Shown here piece after piece: positions 1-13,258 of a stretch of DNA of 64,000 nucleotides. Numbering within the stretch: position 1 is the first letter of the stretch; each line of letters starts with the position of its first letter. The notes under the pieces are model-generated. The model saw nothing but the letters and a program-made list of their open reading frames with translations. It was not told the origin of the DNA and made no database searches. Both the position numbers and the translations under genes were made by a program. The stretch is from Opisthocomus hoazin. Lineage: Eukaryota; Chordata; Aves; Opisthocomiformes; Opisthocomidae. The stretch covers positions 71,081,300 to 71,145,299 of the forward strand of contig NC_134415.1 of assembly GCF_030867145.1 (NCBI RefSeq). Reading direction: 5' to 3'.

Positions 1-3000
1 GGTAAGTTCAGAGCTGCCACAGACTGAAAGCAGACACAGGGAGAGGTATTGCAGCTTAGCGGACATGTGGTAACCTGCTATGCTGCAGGACCTGGGTAGT
101 TGATCTGGGCTCTTAGGTTGTCAAACCCCTTTCAGAAATGGAACTTTGGCACTTCAAAATATTGCACAAAGCTCGCTTGTATGTTGACAGCCTAAACTCA
201 GCTTTGTGAGTGCCCCGTAACTTTGGAGCCACTTTTAGAGATGGCTGCTACCATCTTTTGATGGAACTTGAGAGGAAAAGAAAAAAATAGCTTTCAAAAA
301 TAAAAAGTAACTCTGACAGAGTTTCTCCTTCCTCCAATTAAAGGGACTATGGGACCTTGCAACTTGCAATGATTTCTGACTCCCGTGCAGAACACAACAA
401 CTTCCCTCAAATAGTCACAGTAAGGAGACAGCTTGGTAGTGGAAAACTGAAATAACATGTGCTTAGCTGTATTTTCACAGAGTTTTCTAATGAACTTATC
501 ATGTAATTTCCGTAACAAAGTGTGTAATTATTCCTCTTTTTTATTGTGGAGATTTAATATTGAGTAGTAGCCTCAGGTCTATTGCTAAACCACATGTTAC
601 AATAAAGCTGTTGTTCTGTTTGATTTTAATTCTTAGACCTAACAAAAGGACACCCTGGCAGAGCTTGTTCAAAGTGGAAAATTGGCTACACCCCCTGAAA
701 CTCAAAAAAAATGTAATTTATTGGACAGTCTTCCCAATGTCTTCATATGCATTGTCCATTTTCTGGAACACTGTCAATAAATCAGCCACTAATTGATGTT
801 TGAAGGTCAAGCTAAAGGTTTTGTTTTTCTTGAAGCTGACTTCTGTAGGTGAAGAAACATTTGGCTTCATGGCTAGACATTCTTGGAATTAATTTTCCAC
901 CAGTTCTTATGCTACTGAATGTCAAATATTTCTGCCTTTGAAACTGTCACATCATTCTGAGGAGCTAAATCTAATTGCCACCTCCTTGAAATATTTCTTT
1001 GAGCATTTCTGTGGCTTGTTAATTTTTGTTTGTATTCTTTCCTTTTCTGCCGTTGGCACTTTTTTTTTTTGGCTCCTAAAACCCTTCTGAATCTAAGTGC
1101 CTTGTTAGAAGCCAGACTAAAAACAAAAATTGCAAGTGAAGCTTCACCACTGTGTGCTGACTTCCTTAATACTTTAGAAAAGGGTCCCACCTGCCCCATT
1201 GGGCTGGGAGGGTGAGCGTGGGTGGCTGGGTGGAGAGGCAGCTGTGAGAGTTTGCTTCACAGATTCAATAGTCAGCGTGGGAATAGATGTAGCGAACAAC
1301 TGGAGAGAGACGACTATTGACAGGGGCTGATGAGAGGGGTAAGAAGGAGAGAGCACCCCTGGAAAGCTGACTGGTGGAGGGTTTCCAGGCTCTAGGTGTA
1401 GGCCCTGGGAGTGCTATGAGAAGGGCTGTCCAAGAAAAGCAAGCAGCCATGATGAAATTCTAGGAGATGAGATGACCTGGAGTCTGGATGCCTTAAAAAG
1501 GAGCAAAGTTAATTACAAGGATGCAGCTCTTCCCTGATTTCATCTCAGACAAGGAGCTGTTGGAGGGAACTGCTGTACATAGGAGATTATCACAGTTTCT
1601 TTCTCATCATGTGGGCAAGTTACCGTATACCATGTGGCACCAACTCCCAGGAGACTTGCTGCACCAACAAGCATGAAGCTCTGGCTATGCATCCCATTTC
1701 TTTGCTCCCCATGGTGAGTCACAGTGGAAGGCTGCCACATTGCTCCTGGCATGGTGTGTATCGTAGCACCCTTTCTGCTATGGCCACCAAGGCTGATCTC
1801 ACCTACTATTAGATGCCAATAAACATCTACACCTGGCCTAATTGTCTAAACTCACTCTGTAGTCAATGGGGAGAAAGAGACACATCTAAAACACAGTTCA
1901 CGTCTTCCTAAGGCAGACATCTTAGTGCAGATGAACTGCTCTCCCAACATGCCTATTTCTTCTCTTTGACTATAAAGGATGTAGGCTCTGTAAGCCTCTA
2001 AAGTTAGTTTAGATGAATGTGCCCTGCATATCTGTAAGAACTAATTACCTTTTTACAGTGTTGACATGGCCAACATTTGTTGGATTTTTGCTTCTTTCTA
2101 CTATTTGTTCATCTCCAGACCACTAATTCTTTTTCATTTCTTAATCTCTTTGCCTTTATTATATGCATGATGCACAATGTCTGTTGCTTCTCTGTTCATT
2201 TACTAGATACCAGCAACACAATTAGGTGCCAGTTCCATCACAAAATGTTCACTCTGAATTCACTGACTGAGCAAAAGTAGATCTTCCAGTGCAGATGGTG
2301 ACATTTGGTCCAATGAATCCCACCCTAGGCGAGACTTCCTAGGTTCAGTCTGGCAGCTGCATAATATTTTAGAAGAGAGTAATTCTGCATCTTTTCCCAA
2401 GGAAATAGTCTTCCAGCTGAGAGAGGCAATCAAAATGGCAAGGACCACGCAGCAGATTGGGAACAGATGATTTCAGAACAGAACTGAATTTTGGACAGGA
2501 CTGTTTGGATGTATTGGATGGAAAAGAAAATCTGGGTCCATTCTTCTAAGGAAGAAAATGGCATCGTTGCACATAGATAGGAGAAAAGACTAAAATGAGA
2601 GAAAGAAAGAGGATTAAGAATATGAGAAATGAGTGAGGGCAGTTTGGGGAGGTTGTCTATAAATCTCATCTCCTGCTATCCTACAGTCAGACCCAGTTTT
2701 AGAAATGCCTGGTGGTGCCCTCCTTCCTCATGCTCTCACTGCCCGCAGGCAGCTCATGGCGTCACGGTGTTGGCCCTGCCCACATCCCTGAGGAGAGAGC
2801 CTGGCCTCCAACAGCAGCCGAGGTGAAGGGGTGGGAGGGAAGGAATGCATGGAGAGATGTGAAGAAACTGTTCAGCTCTGTTCAGATGGGAGGGGTTTGT
2901 ACCCTACTGAGATCTAGAAAAACAAGTGGAAATTGTAGCCATAAGTTTCGAATAAATAAAACAAATATTAAAAAAACAGTTCTGCAGTTCTAAGGAGAAA

Positions 3001-3278
3001 ATAATATTTGATTAAAAGACAAAACATGTATGGGGTAACTTTTTCATTTCCTGTTCATGATGAAGGTATTACTGACATTATTTAAGCTGTGTTGAAGACA
3101 TATAACGAGAGTCTAAGCAGATATAAATGTTCTTTTGGAATGTTATTTATAGTTCCTTGGTACCCAATGCCAAACGTTAATAAGGTTTATGAGAAACCAG
3201 TGGAGACTGTAAATTGTTAGACTTCTAATTTAAATCATGTTGCTGACTCTATTTGTTTCCTACACATTGATCTGACAT
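1..3278. other. Intergenic stretch, no gene recognised
   Basis: Only short open frames on both strands; no repeat family, RNA gene or splice-bounded segment that I can support. Confidence 0.5.
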
Positions 3279-3720
3279 TCAGATAAATCTGATAAAATTC
3301 TCCAAGTTGGAGAGAGATTTGTTTTCTGTCAGTGGGAATCTAACTATTAGAAAGACAAGGAGTGAGGTTATTGGGAACAAAGCCACAGGCAGTAATATAC
3401 CACACTTGAATACTTCTTTTTTATTTATTTCAATGGTACAGTATTTGATAAATTGCTTATGCAGCCATTTAACTGACTCTTCTGGAAAGTGTTTATTTGC
3501 AGTCACCTCAATGTCAGCAGTGAAATGAGCTGGGACTGAAATTTCATTAAGAAAGCCATATTTCATTATTACGGCCCCAGCGATCATCACTCTGTATATA
3601 TTAAGTACAAAACCTATAGAATGTTTAAATAATAATACAGCTATGGCAAAAAATGGGCATGAGCCAGACAGGATATTCACTGTTAATGCACTGGCCATGC
3701 CAACAGCTTGGGCTCTTGTG
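3279..3720. promoter_or_regulatory. Candidate conserved noncoding element (also a 139-codon minus-strand frame)
   Basis: AT-rich but complex sequence containing TTCATTATTACGG- and TATATTAAGTAC-like words. A 139-codon minus-strand frame (3279-3698) covers it, with a hydrophobic N-terminal stretch, but no family is recognised. An enhancer-like conserved element with a fortuitous open frame is my guess. Confidence 0.2.
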
Positions 3721-4598
3721 GGACAAATAGCTGAAAGAGTATGTGGGTCTTAAACTTTGAATTTCCTTTGATTTGTCCATTTCAAATTGCAGCCTTAATT
3801 TCCTTCAGTGAAAGAAAACCTCAAGATACCTGCTCTGTGCCAAGTTGAGCCCTCCTGCTGTAAAACTCGAAGGAGAAGGCCAAAAAAGGAGGAGAAAAGT
3901 TACAAGGATCGTCCTTAGGATGTGTCCTCTGAATGCTTCCCTCAGGACAGAAGGTGGTTTCCCTCCTGTGAAGAGTGAGGTTACAGAGGCGGGTCAGTCC
4001 CCCGTCCCCTGGACAACCGCAGGGTCTGGGCCAGGGGCTTGTGCCCTCCTGCCTTTGAAACTGCCACCATCTTATTTCCATTTGAGAGCAGCTACATTCA
4101 GCCTTTTCCCAAACGGCACGCTAATGTGTGTCTACAAACCAGTTTGCCCCAGTTCAGCTAAATCAGCTTAAGCATCTTCTGTCCCAGACTACAAGTCCAC
4201 GTCGTAAGGGTCTGGTGTTCCTATGGAAGGACATGATTCAGAGCCTATGAAGCCAACAGAGAGAGCAACAGACAGACAAACAGGCAGGCAGGGCTGAAAC
4301 AGCCGTGCTGGCCCAAAGCAGGTGAGGCCATGGCACAAAGCTCAAGGCAGGGTAACGCCCTGCTGGGAGGGATATATTGCCCAGGCGCAGTTTTGCACCT
4401 TAATTTTTCTTCCCATCACATACCCTGTCACCTAAGTTGCCTGGTGCACCCCAAATGTCGCACACTGGCTCAGAAGCAAGCTGCAAGATTTGCATCTGAC
4501 TTGTGTTATGAAGGCAACTGTGGATTTAGAAGTCTCATTCTGAGGAAACAATGTTTGGAAATAATGGCCTGTTAAGAATCAGGACATGAAGCACTTTT
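3721..4598. other. Intergenic stretch
   Basis: Nothing recognised. Confidence 0.5.
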
Positions 4599-5114
4599 AT
4601 GGCCCCTTATGCCTTAGAGAGATTAATGATACGTGGAGTTTTATTCCTATTTTCTGTCAGTCAGAAAAGTCCTCAAGGAAAACAGGCATACAGAAACGAA
4701 CACAATTTAGATATAGTAAATAAAATAAATCATAGAAGGTACGGTTATATTGGGTTTTTTGTTTGTGCCTTTGAATATACCAGCATGAACCAAATGAAAA
4801 TCAGAATATCGCAGGAAAATGGCACCAAAGGGGACCTTGAAAGACAAGCAGCTTGTAGACAGCGTATCTACACCTTCTCTCCCAATGGTGTGATTCATAC
4901 CCTGCAGAAGTCGATGTGTGTCATAGGCTTCAGTGGCTTTAACTCAGCTCCTCAGTGTTTTACAGTCCCTTTGCAGCAAGAGAAATCTAGCTTTCCTCCT
5001 CCCAGACACCAAACAAAGTTTCCAAAATGGCACCTCTGCCTTGCTGACTACACTCTTTTCTTTTTTAATTGTACATGTGTATCCCTGAGAAACCTCACTC
5101 CAAGTTCAGGATAA
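4599..5114 (+). other. Unassigned 171-codon open frame
   Basis: An ATG-to-TAA frame of 171 codons with no recognisable domain. No splice or promoter context is seen. Probably chance; listed because it is the longest frame in the left 10 kb. Confidence 0.1.
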
Positions 5115-5150
5115 ACTCATGTTTCCTCTGCTTGCCAGAAGAAAATGAAA

Positions 5151-5460
5151 AGTAAAGCCCCATCAATTTTATTGCTCATAATTGTGGATAAAATGCAATA
5201 TATTTGGCTCATATAAATTTGCTAGCAAATTATATTCAATAAAACCCTGGTGAGCAATTTAAAAGCATAAATCCCCCCATGCTGAAAAAAAGCTCATAAA
5301 TTATACAAGAAAAAGGAGTGATTTCATCAAAGAGCCCAGCTCTGCCCATGGAATGTTTCAATAGTACTGGATTTATAGTTTTCTGGGAGACGATTTATGA
5401 ACCCTAATTTTCTGCAATAAAAAGCTCAGCGGGGATTCTCTGAATGAAATATCTTTTAAC
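5151..5460. promoter_or_regulatory. Candidate conserved noncoding element
   Basis: Non-repetitive AT-rich sequence with many Hox/caudal-like words (TTTATGA, CAATAAAA, TTTATAG) and no open frame. It is flagged on composition only. Confidence 0.2.
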
Positions 5461-5476
5461 AAATAAATAAATAAAT
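5461..5476. repeat. (AAAT)4 microsatellite
   Basis: Four perfect AAAT units. Confidence 0.9.
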
Positions 5477-5480
5477 AGGT

Positions 5481-6995
5481 CCATCTGAGAGCAAATGCAG
5501 ACAATGCCATTCTTGGAGAGCTGCCCCTTTCGTGTTCCTGTTCCAAAATTAATCACGGAAGACCCTAATAAAGATTACATAGTGAGAAAGGAAAGGAAGA
5601 CCATTAGACTTTGAAATAAATGCATTACACTGTTGGAGAGGGCATTTTTGGTAATAAATTCCCCTGTGATACTTCATAGCCATTGTCTTTAAAATAAGAA
5701 TAAAATGATCAGACCGGTTTAAAGGAAAGGTTAAACATTTCCAAAACACACAGGGATGATTCCATTATATGAATAACCTAGAGGGGGAGGTTGTGTGTGA
5801 AGCCTGTGCACAGACGTGATGTGTAATCACAGCTAGACGACAGACAGATTCACTCACTTCCCCTGGTTTTAGCGCTGTGATTCACAGCCCTTGCCAAATT
5901 TAGTGGCGGTGGCTGAAGAGGTTGCTGTTCCCATGGGCCATCAGTCTCCAGGCAGCAGGGACCACGAATCAGAGCATGCACCTGTCGCAGGTCACAGACC
6001 AGGGCACGAAGGTGAAGTGAGAACGACAAGATTTAAGTTAATATGCCAGGTTGTGAATTATGATGGCTGAGGAGGAAACAATGTCTCTGACTGCTAAAGG
6101 GATGGGATGGAAAAAAAATCTTCAATCGCTTTTTAAAGACTTCCACATAAATCACCAAGGTTGTGACCAAGAACTGCTACTTTAAGAATCTGCTACAGGG
6201 TGGGAAGAGTGAGAAGACAGTGGGCTGGATGGACATTTGCTGTAGTGCACCATGTTTTCTTCTCAAGATGTTATTGTTTACATTTTATTGATGAGAAGCT
6301 GAGGCACATAAAGATGTAAAGACCTGTGTGAATGATCAGACAAGCAGACTGACAACACTGGGATCTGAGCACATTAACCTACATGTCAGATGGAGGACTG
6401 TCCTCCCTCTCTGCCATCCTAGTCATCCATACATGGTCCATGATCCTAGTACACAGGGGCAGCGATGGTCGCCAGGAGAAGTGGGAGCAGTGAGAATACC
6501 TACATGCTGAGTGCCTACATTGCTGGGGTCAGCAGAAAACATTCAAAATCTCTCGCTCTCCCTACAGACCTCCAGACTTTGGCAAACAGAAAAAGAACGA
6601 AAGTGCCATTCAAGTAGATTTCCCTTTTTTATCCATTGTATTTTCCCTGTTTATTTCTCCTGTGTGAGGGCTCCAGTCTAGGCCCCCAAGCTTTCAACTT
6701 CCATGGCAAAAAATACAGACACAACACAGGCAGTCAGGGGCTGATCCAATGCCCATGAAAGCCTGTAGATGAAAGGACTCTATTGCCTTTGCCAAGTATT
6801 AGATTGAGCCCTTGCCTAAACCCATGTAACACAAAAGAAAAGTCTCAAAAACATTTTGTTTTGACAGCAAATAATGGACAGAAAAGGTTGGTGAAGATAC
6901 TTGACTGGCCGGTCTTTTTCTCATCAAATTTTTTTATGAAACAGAACAAGAATTGCTGAAAATAACCTTGGTTCAACTAACTCTTTCTTAAATAG
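5481..6995. other. Intergenic stretch
   Basis: Nothing recognised beyond short open frames. Confidence 0.5.
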
Positions 6996-7168
6996 CACAG
7001 CAGACTCAGTTGACAGAGCTTCAGGAAAGAGAGATAAAAAAACTGCAGCAAGCAGGAAGATTTTTCAATAAATTTATTTAAACTCACATTGCAGCTCTGG
7101 AAGACTACCAGCTAAGAGTGCTGAGGCAGAACAGCTGGCTGCAAGAAAGGAAGTGTGTCTTTGGAAAG
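6996..7168 (+). pseudogene. Decayed coiled-coil-type exon fragment with both splice sites, unknown gene
   Basis: An acceptor (CTCTTTCTTAAATAG) and donor (AAAG then GTAATT) bracket 173 bases. From 6998 the frame runs 57 codons with one TAA (7079-7081): QQTQLTELQEREIKKLQQAG, then after the stop HIAALEDYQLRVLRQN and SWLQERK. The Leu/Gln/Glu/Lys heptad pattern is coiled-coil-like on both sides of the stop, which favours a once-functional exon over chance. I cannot name the gene. Confidence 0.35.
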
Positions 7169-8568
7169 GTAATTTGTAAGTATTAAGCATGCAAGATTTG
7201 CTATCTATCATCTCTCCCTGCTCCAAAACACTTTACAAGCACCAGGCATTTTGCCCATGTCTGTCCAGCAGGACCTGGGAGTACTTCCTAGCTCCTCTGC
7301 CTAGGTATTCATGCCAGCTACATACAGTGCTGTGCTGGGAGCAGACCCAGCTACCGACTGCTCCCCTCAGTCCCATGCAGTGGAAGAAACCTCAGCTTGT
7401 GGCCCAAGAGGTGACTGCAAAGCACCCCTAATGCTCCCCTGATCTGGACGGAGAGTATCTGCCCGGAGCTAACTTACCCCATATTCTGCAGACAACACTT
7501 ACGGCTGAAGCACACCGGGAGAAAGCATTCATCAACATCTCATTCATTGTTCAAAAAAGAAAGAGACTGAAGGTTGATCATTCATTGCCTTTACAAAGTT
7601 CGTTTTTTGTTGTTTTGGGTCTTTTTTCCCCTGAGGATCTGGGGAAATAATATTGCTTATTATTAATATTTCTTATTAATCAAGAATGCAATAAGACCTT
7701 TTTTTGCAGGTATAAGTGTTCTAGTTATCTACAGATATTCCAGTAAATATATCTATATTCTTTTTGTCCATTATTGATACCAGAAGAGACTTTAGTGAAT
7801 ATTTTCATGTAGCCATATATTAACACGTCTACTTGGCATCCCAGTGGACCAAAAAAGTAGCATTTTCTTATGCAGACAGTGGTATCTGGCTTCCATACCA
7901 AATAGCAATAACATTTATTTGACATAAGTAGAAACATCCCTACAAAACAACAGCTCCCCACAAAATAAAGGCATTCAAAACTAGAGTTCTGTGATCCATT
8001 CCATCAGCTGACTAGATTAAATTGCAGACAAAATGAAATGTTTATTTTATATATCTTGGAGATAATTCTAACATTTCAGCAAATGAGACTTATCACTGAT
8101 GCTGCAGTGTCCCAGTGTGTTGCCTGAAGTACATCAACTGGCTGACCTAGGCAGGAGCTATTTCTGCTTAGGAACAGCTACTCTGGAAAAGGCCTTTTAA
8201 ACACTCCTTCTGTGGATCTGTCCAGGACTTTGACACAACTGGGGAGGGGGGAGGAAAACAAAAACAAAAACAAAAAGCTATCTCTTAGTTATTTATCTTG
8301 ATCCACAGAGTAGGTCCAAACCAACACTCCAGACTTTTACTTGATCCCATGTGGAAACTCAGGTCAATAAAGATGGTAATTGTTCATGGCATTGTTAAGC
8401 CTTACTGCATTAGTACCAGCTCCCAATGATCCGCAGTAATAAAAACAGGGTTTTTGAGCAACCCGCCCATCATTAGTGCCTAAAATAGCAGAGCTGGGTC
8501 CCCAGAATAGGTTTTGTTCGGAGTAGTGAAGGAACCCTGCCTTAAAGCTTTCCCTTTTTCATGTTTAG
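7169..8568. other. Unassigned stretch between exon-like fragments
   Basis: AT-rich unique sequence; nothing recognised except short open frames. Confidence 0.5.
8252..8276. repeat. (CAAAAA)n short simple repeat
   Basis: An A-rich tract with three to four CAAAAA-like units following a G-rich stretch. Confidence 0.7.
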
Positions 8569-8781
8569 CACAATCTAACTGACCTACAGAAGATCTTGCA
8601 GCTCCTAAAACAGAACCAAGAAAATAAGCTGATTCCTCAAATGGAAATGCATAAGAGGACATCCAAAAGGAGACAACGCAACTGGAAGACAAATGTACAG
8701 CAGGCATAAAAGAAGCAACTTGAGTTGGAGAACTCAAGGCCAGATACACAGACTGAAAACAGCCAGAGACATACTGCCTGA
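8569..8781 (+). pseudogene. Decayed coiled-coil-type exon fragment, unknown gene
   Basis: Starts after a TTTTTCATGTTTAG acceptor-like site. The frame reads HNLTDLQKILQLLKQNQEN and KLIPQMEMHKRTSKRR, has a TAA at 8707-8709, then reads KKQLELENSRPDTQTENSQ to TGA at 8779. Around the middle, another frame reads TTQLEDKCTAGIKEAT, so a small indel probably broke a longer helical sequence. It is typical of a long coiled-coil protein. No family is assigned. Confidence 0.3.
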
Positions 8782-8887
8782 GGAGGGGTCCAGCTTGAAC
8801 AAACAGCCTCACAGGCAGCATACGTAAAATCCAGGGTAACATTTTTGCATAGTGCGTTCATTCTAGTAAATTCAGAGTCATAAACAT

Positions 8888-9010
8888 CCTAGAAACAAGG
8901 CTGGAAGGGATCTCAAGAAGTCACTTACTCCGTCCTTTTAATGTGAGGCAGGCTAAATACAGCTGAGAATGATATGCTCAATCTGTTCTTAAAAATTTCT
9001 AATAAAGCTC
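8888..9010 (-). mobile_element. Ancient CR1 3' fragment
   Basis: Plus-strand text AAGGCTGGAAGGGATCTCAA, then GAAGTCACTTACTCCGTCC and CTGTTCTTAAAAATTTCTAA, resembles the reversed 3' region of old sauropsid CR1 families. It is heavily diverged and has lost the terminal 8-mers, so it is much older than the copies at 38-42 kb. Confidence 0.6.
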
Positions 9011-9228
9011 AAGCCATGGATATACACAGAGAGTCAGGGAAAGAAATTAATTCAAAGCACACTGCCTGCCTTACAAATTGCCAGGTTCCCCAAGGCAACC
9101 TACATGTTACCTGCAAAGTTGTTCTACCGAAGCAACAAGCTAAAGTTTTATGGGCAGTTACAACCAGAAGTACTAAGTGTTAGGATCAGATCTCCAGTGC
9201 TAATGCTGGGTGCCCTTATTTTGTCCAG

Positions 9229-9296
9229 AAGAGTCAAAAGAGGATATAGAGGAACTGGAAAACGGCCCCTTGGAAAGAGAAATCTACTGTTATTGA
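9229..9296 (+). pseudogene. Short decayed exon-like fragment, unknown gene
   Basis: After TTATTTTGTCCAG the frame reads EESKEDIEELENGPLEREI for 21 codons to TGA, while the other two frames continue with protein-like residues, as if frameshifted. It is too short to stand alone; it is noted because it sits in line with the neighbouring fragments. Confidence 0.15.
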
Positions 9297-9762
9297 CAGA
9301 AGAACAGGCAAAATATCTCAGTATGTCAATGAGTTGGCAGCTGGATCCTGATGGCTCTTCAGTGTATCTGGGAACATTCCTAGAGTCACAAGCTATGGCA
9401 CTGACCAGCCACGAATCATGAGTTATGATCCTGAAGTCAGCCTCAGCAAGGTCAAGATGTCCCCACACCATTCAGATTTAATGCAAAGGTTATTTTTGCT
9501 TGTGATTGTTTCTGAGAGCTGAAGGCATAGGAGGCTTTTCCTAAATTTTGTGAAGTTACGATCCAAGACCCAAATGCCATACAATCAATATTCAGCAGCA
9601 CCCAACTACTAAGGCTTATGAAAGGAAAATATTAAAGGGAAAGGAAACGAAAAAAAATGCTCAACAGTAAATACAGGTGCTTACTAAATAAGCCATAAAT
9701 GAGCCAGGGACCTCTGGTCTAAATATCATGGTGTACTTATTCCTTTCTCCACTTGATTTCAG

Positions 9763-9933
9763 ACACAACAAAAATGGCTGAAAATGAAGACAGAGCAAGA
9801 GGGGACCGTGTGCTTTACTGAGAGTCAGTTCTAGGATGTCCTTGGGACTGAAACAATAGAAAGCAAGAGGAAAAATACCTGGAAGGAGTGCACTAACCTG
9901 CCTACACGCCTACTGGGGCAATCAGATATCTGA
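9763..9933 (+). pseudogene. Decayed exon-like fragment, unknown gene
   Basis: A good acceptor (CCACTTGATTTCAG) is followed by 56 codons with one in-frame TAG (9832-9834), ending in TGA at 9931. It reads TQQKWLKMKTEQEGTVCF, then DVLGTETIESKRKNTWKEC. The combination of protein-like residues and one internal stop suggests a relic exon; chance cannot be excluded. Confidence 0.25.
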
Positions 9934-12900
9934 TGGTGATTCTGGGCAACAGTGAGACAAATCAGTGCTGATGTTGATGCCAAGCCACAGATAGCACACT
10001 CAATTTGTTAGGGAATAGCCCCAGGTCTTTCCAGCAAAATATTCACTCCTTCCATATCCTGTCAGTGAGCAATATGGAAAAATTTCCCTCTAATGGGTGA
10101 GTGCTGTGTCCTAAAACAGGACTGGGAAACCATAGCTTGTACTTCGTGCATGAAAGTACTGGAGAATTAGAAACTCAGCTGAACCATGCAGCTTGTCTGC
10201 TGACGAGAGTAGACGCTTATTAAAAGAGCGTGGAGGAATTTATTCTTTGAAGTTTACAGCTGTTGCCATTTCAACCACAAGGCCAAGTTTACATCCATGA
10301 CTGCTGAAAAACACAGCACAGAAAAAAGAGATCCAGCTTGCTAATTATGTGACCATTTTCCACCTTTCTGAGGGAGGCTTTTGTTTCCTTCTATTTCAGT
10401 GGCTTTGTCAGAGCAAAAGATGATTTGTTTGGTACCCCAGGAAGATGAAGTCTCTTGTTGTTCCCTAAGGTGGGGTACATGGGACAGGAGGAGTGTCTTG
10501 GAGCGGTTTCTGTCCCCTTTGATTGGGAGCCCAGGCTGTTTTCAGTATGCGTGTGATTGCTAGTCTCTCCTCTCCATACCACCTTTCTCCCTCCACACCC
10601 CCCACCAAACTACCTCTTCCCAAAACTTACTTCCCTCCCAGAGGGGAGCCAGGAGGGGACTCAACTAGAGATGTAAGAGCACATTAGTGTCTATGCTTAT
10701 TTTCTTTTGGGGTTACCTGTTAAAATCCAGCAAAAACTCTGGAGATGTCTTTCTTGTCACCTGGACAAAAAGCTTATGCTCTTTAGCCACTGCAATGACA
10801 CTGATGTCATGCATTTAACACAGTCCATTGAACAAATGATAACAAGCTTCCACTACCTTGATGTTACATCCTTGGTTAAGCAGAGCTGCTGCCTATTTGT
10901 ACTTCGCCTTAGAACTGGGTGATCTCTCCACCGCTGTTCCGAAATCACTGAGACAAGATTAAGACCGTCCAAGACCAAACCCTTACATTGCCACATGGCC
11001 CCAGTTCAAGTCTTCCTAACGAAAACTTTTCGGAAACATCCCTGAACCTGTAGATTGCTTAGTCTGATCAGAAGAGCACAGGTGGCGGGGCAGGCATCGC
11101 TCTACGTTCATCACGCTGTGCGACTCTGAAGCTGATGTCCTAGGGACATCTGTATATGTGACTGACAAAGAGCAGCCTATTGCATGTTTGGCTGAGTAGT
11201 GTGTGGTGTGATGGACACAGAGCTACTCGGCAATAATTTTAACAGTGTGCGTTGGCCTAATAACTGTTTATTGCAAATATTTTGGTTAAGTTTAATAGCA
11301 GACTGTAAGGAATACAATCAGAAAGGAAGAAAAATGGCTTGAACTCGCCTAGCCCCGCAGTTACCACAGGACAATGGGAAAGTCATGGGCTCACAGGAGT
11401 CTGGTTCAGCTTCCTGCAGGGCCTACTGAACTGGTTGGGGAAAACAGAGCCAAAAGTCTGACAACCGAGAAGCCCAAATGAACTCTGGCTGCATCAGCAG
11501 GACTGTCTTTTCAGAGCCAGGGAGATCTTGGGGAGCTGTTCAGGGGCACCAGACCGAGACTCAGGCACTCGCTGTAGTGTCTCCAGAAATGAGACCTGCC
11601 TCAGTTGCCAAAGGGGCAGAGCTTTGGATAACTTGGAGGATGGGGAAGAATTGCTCATTTTATAAATGGTTTTTGGAAAAGGAAACAGTTTTGAGAAAAT
11701 GGTTTTGACATTTTGTGGGCATCTTTTATCACACTATTGAAGAAAAGTTCACAGGCATCCAAATATGGCTTGATGTTTTGATGAAACCTTTCCTCCCTGT
11801 ACCTCAGCCCCTGGTAACTCAAGAATAGAGTCAAGCTCTTGAAATCTCCCCACAGCTGGGCAAGACTCGATGCCCAAGGTGAGGCCAAGACCCAGTTGCC
11901 AGTAGCAAACTCGGGTGGCAATATCGATGTAGAGGCCGCCCTGTGAGCTCCACAGCCTAGATGGTCTTGGATCACCCTGGTTCAACGCTGGCAGTTGGCT
12001 CCCCCATGTCTCTCCTGCCAAGAAGAGTATCAGATAGAGCCTGATGTCTAAGCCAAACTGTCGTCTTCTCCTCTTGTGGGCTTTGCAGCGCATCGGAGCC
12101 GTGACACCAGAGAGACAGAAGCATTCCTAGTCCTGCAGTCAGCCTGAGTGGGACTGAGCGTGCATGATCAGACACACAGGGCAAGCTTACCCTATTAGGA
12201 GAAGGCATGGCCTATTGGTGCTGAGGAAGGTGGTGCCTCTTGCTAGGACCTAGCACCCGTTGCTTTACTGCAAATAAGTAAGCTAGGCTAGTTTAAGTGG
12301 CCTGAAATCATGTTTAATCTATTATCATAGTAAGGATTTTGCATAATATTTGCAACAGGGTAGGCATCAGGCCTGCTCAGTGCCTGCCTTCCAGCTCCAG
12401 CGCAGTAACAAGAAGTGTTAACGCATGTCCTCCTTAGGATCATTTGAGTATATCCTCACAGTATTGCTTTTCCATGCTGCATTTCAGGACTAGCAGTTCT
12501 CTTCCAAAACCAAACTGCTTATTTAGATGAAATTTCATTGAGACTTCTGTGGGGATTATAGATGTGCACCAGTAAGAAAGGACACAGCCCTTGCTGGACA
12601 AGAATGAACACACATTGGCTTATGTATATGAGGACAAGTGACTGGTAGGTCATATTTAATTTACCCGGACCACACTGGCCATAATTCTGTCTAAACAGAA
12701 GAAAACATTGCATGATAGGGAAAACAGGCAGACCACAAACTAAGTATACGCCACAAAATCCAGTACAGCATGTTGAGTAAGCAGATGCCACTGGAAGGAA
12801 AGTACAATACTGTAGGTACTGAAAATCTTCAACTGACATCGGCATTTCTTTATTTCTGTCTGAAGGTCTCCTTTAATAGCTGGCTTCATGATCTCACTTT

Positions 12901-13258
12901 TATTCTTTCCCATGTAAAATGGTGATAGCTCATATCTGCGCTTCTCTCAAAGACATTTTTCTCCTGTTCAGAAAATCAGATATCCTCTTGTTACAGGTGG
13001 GTTAGTGTTCACCTAGTAGATGATTTCTTGACCAGCACTCGTGGGTTACTTTAGAGAATGTCATATGCGATCATAAAGAAAACAACGTTTAGCTGGTGAA
13101 AGAATCAGCAGCAAAAACAAAAGGATTGTCAACCTTAGATAATCCAAGCAACACCTTTTCCCTTAGCAAGGAGCTGGTCTTGAAAACCAATACTATCAAG
13201 GGAAGAACTGGCCTGTAAGAGCAGCACTCTTTTCTCTTCTGTCCACAACTGCTCACAG
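9934..13258. other. Intergenic or intronic stretch, no gene recognised
   Basis: Short open frames only. Three overlapping minus-strand frames at 11655-12208 are longer than usual, but I recognise no product or domain in them. Confidence 0.5.

Noticed and set aside
11655..12208. Three overlapping minus-strand open frames of 78-114 codons
   Set aside because: No recognisable domain, no shared frame and no splice sites that join them; likely composition-driven.
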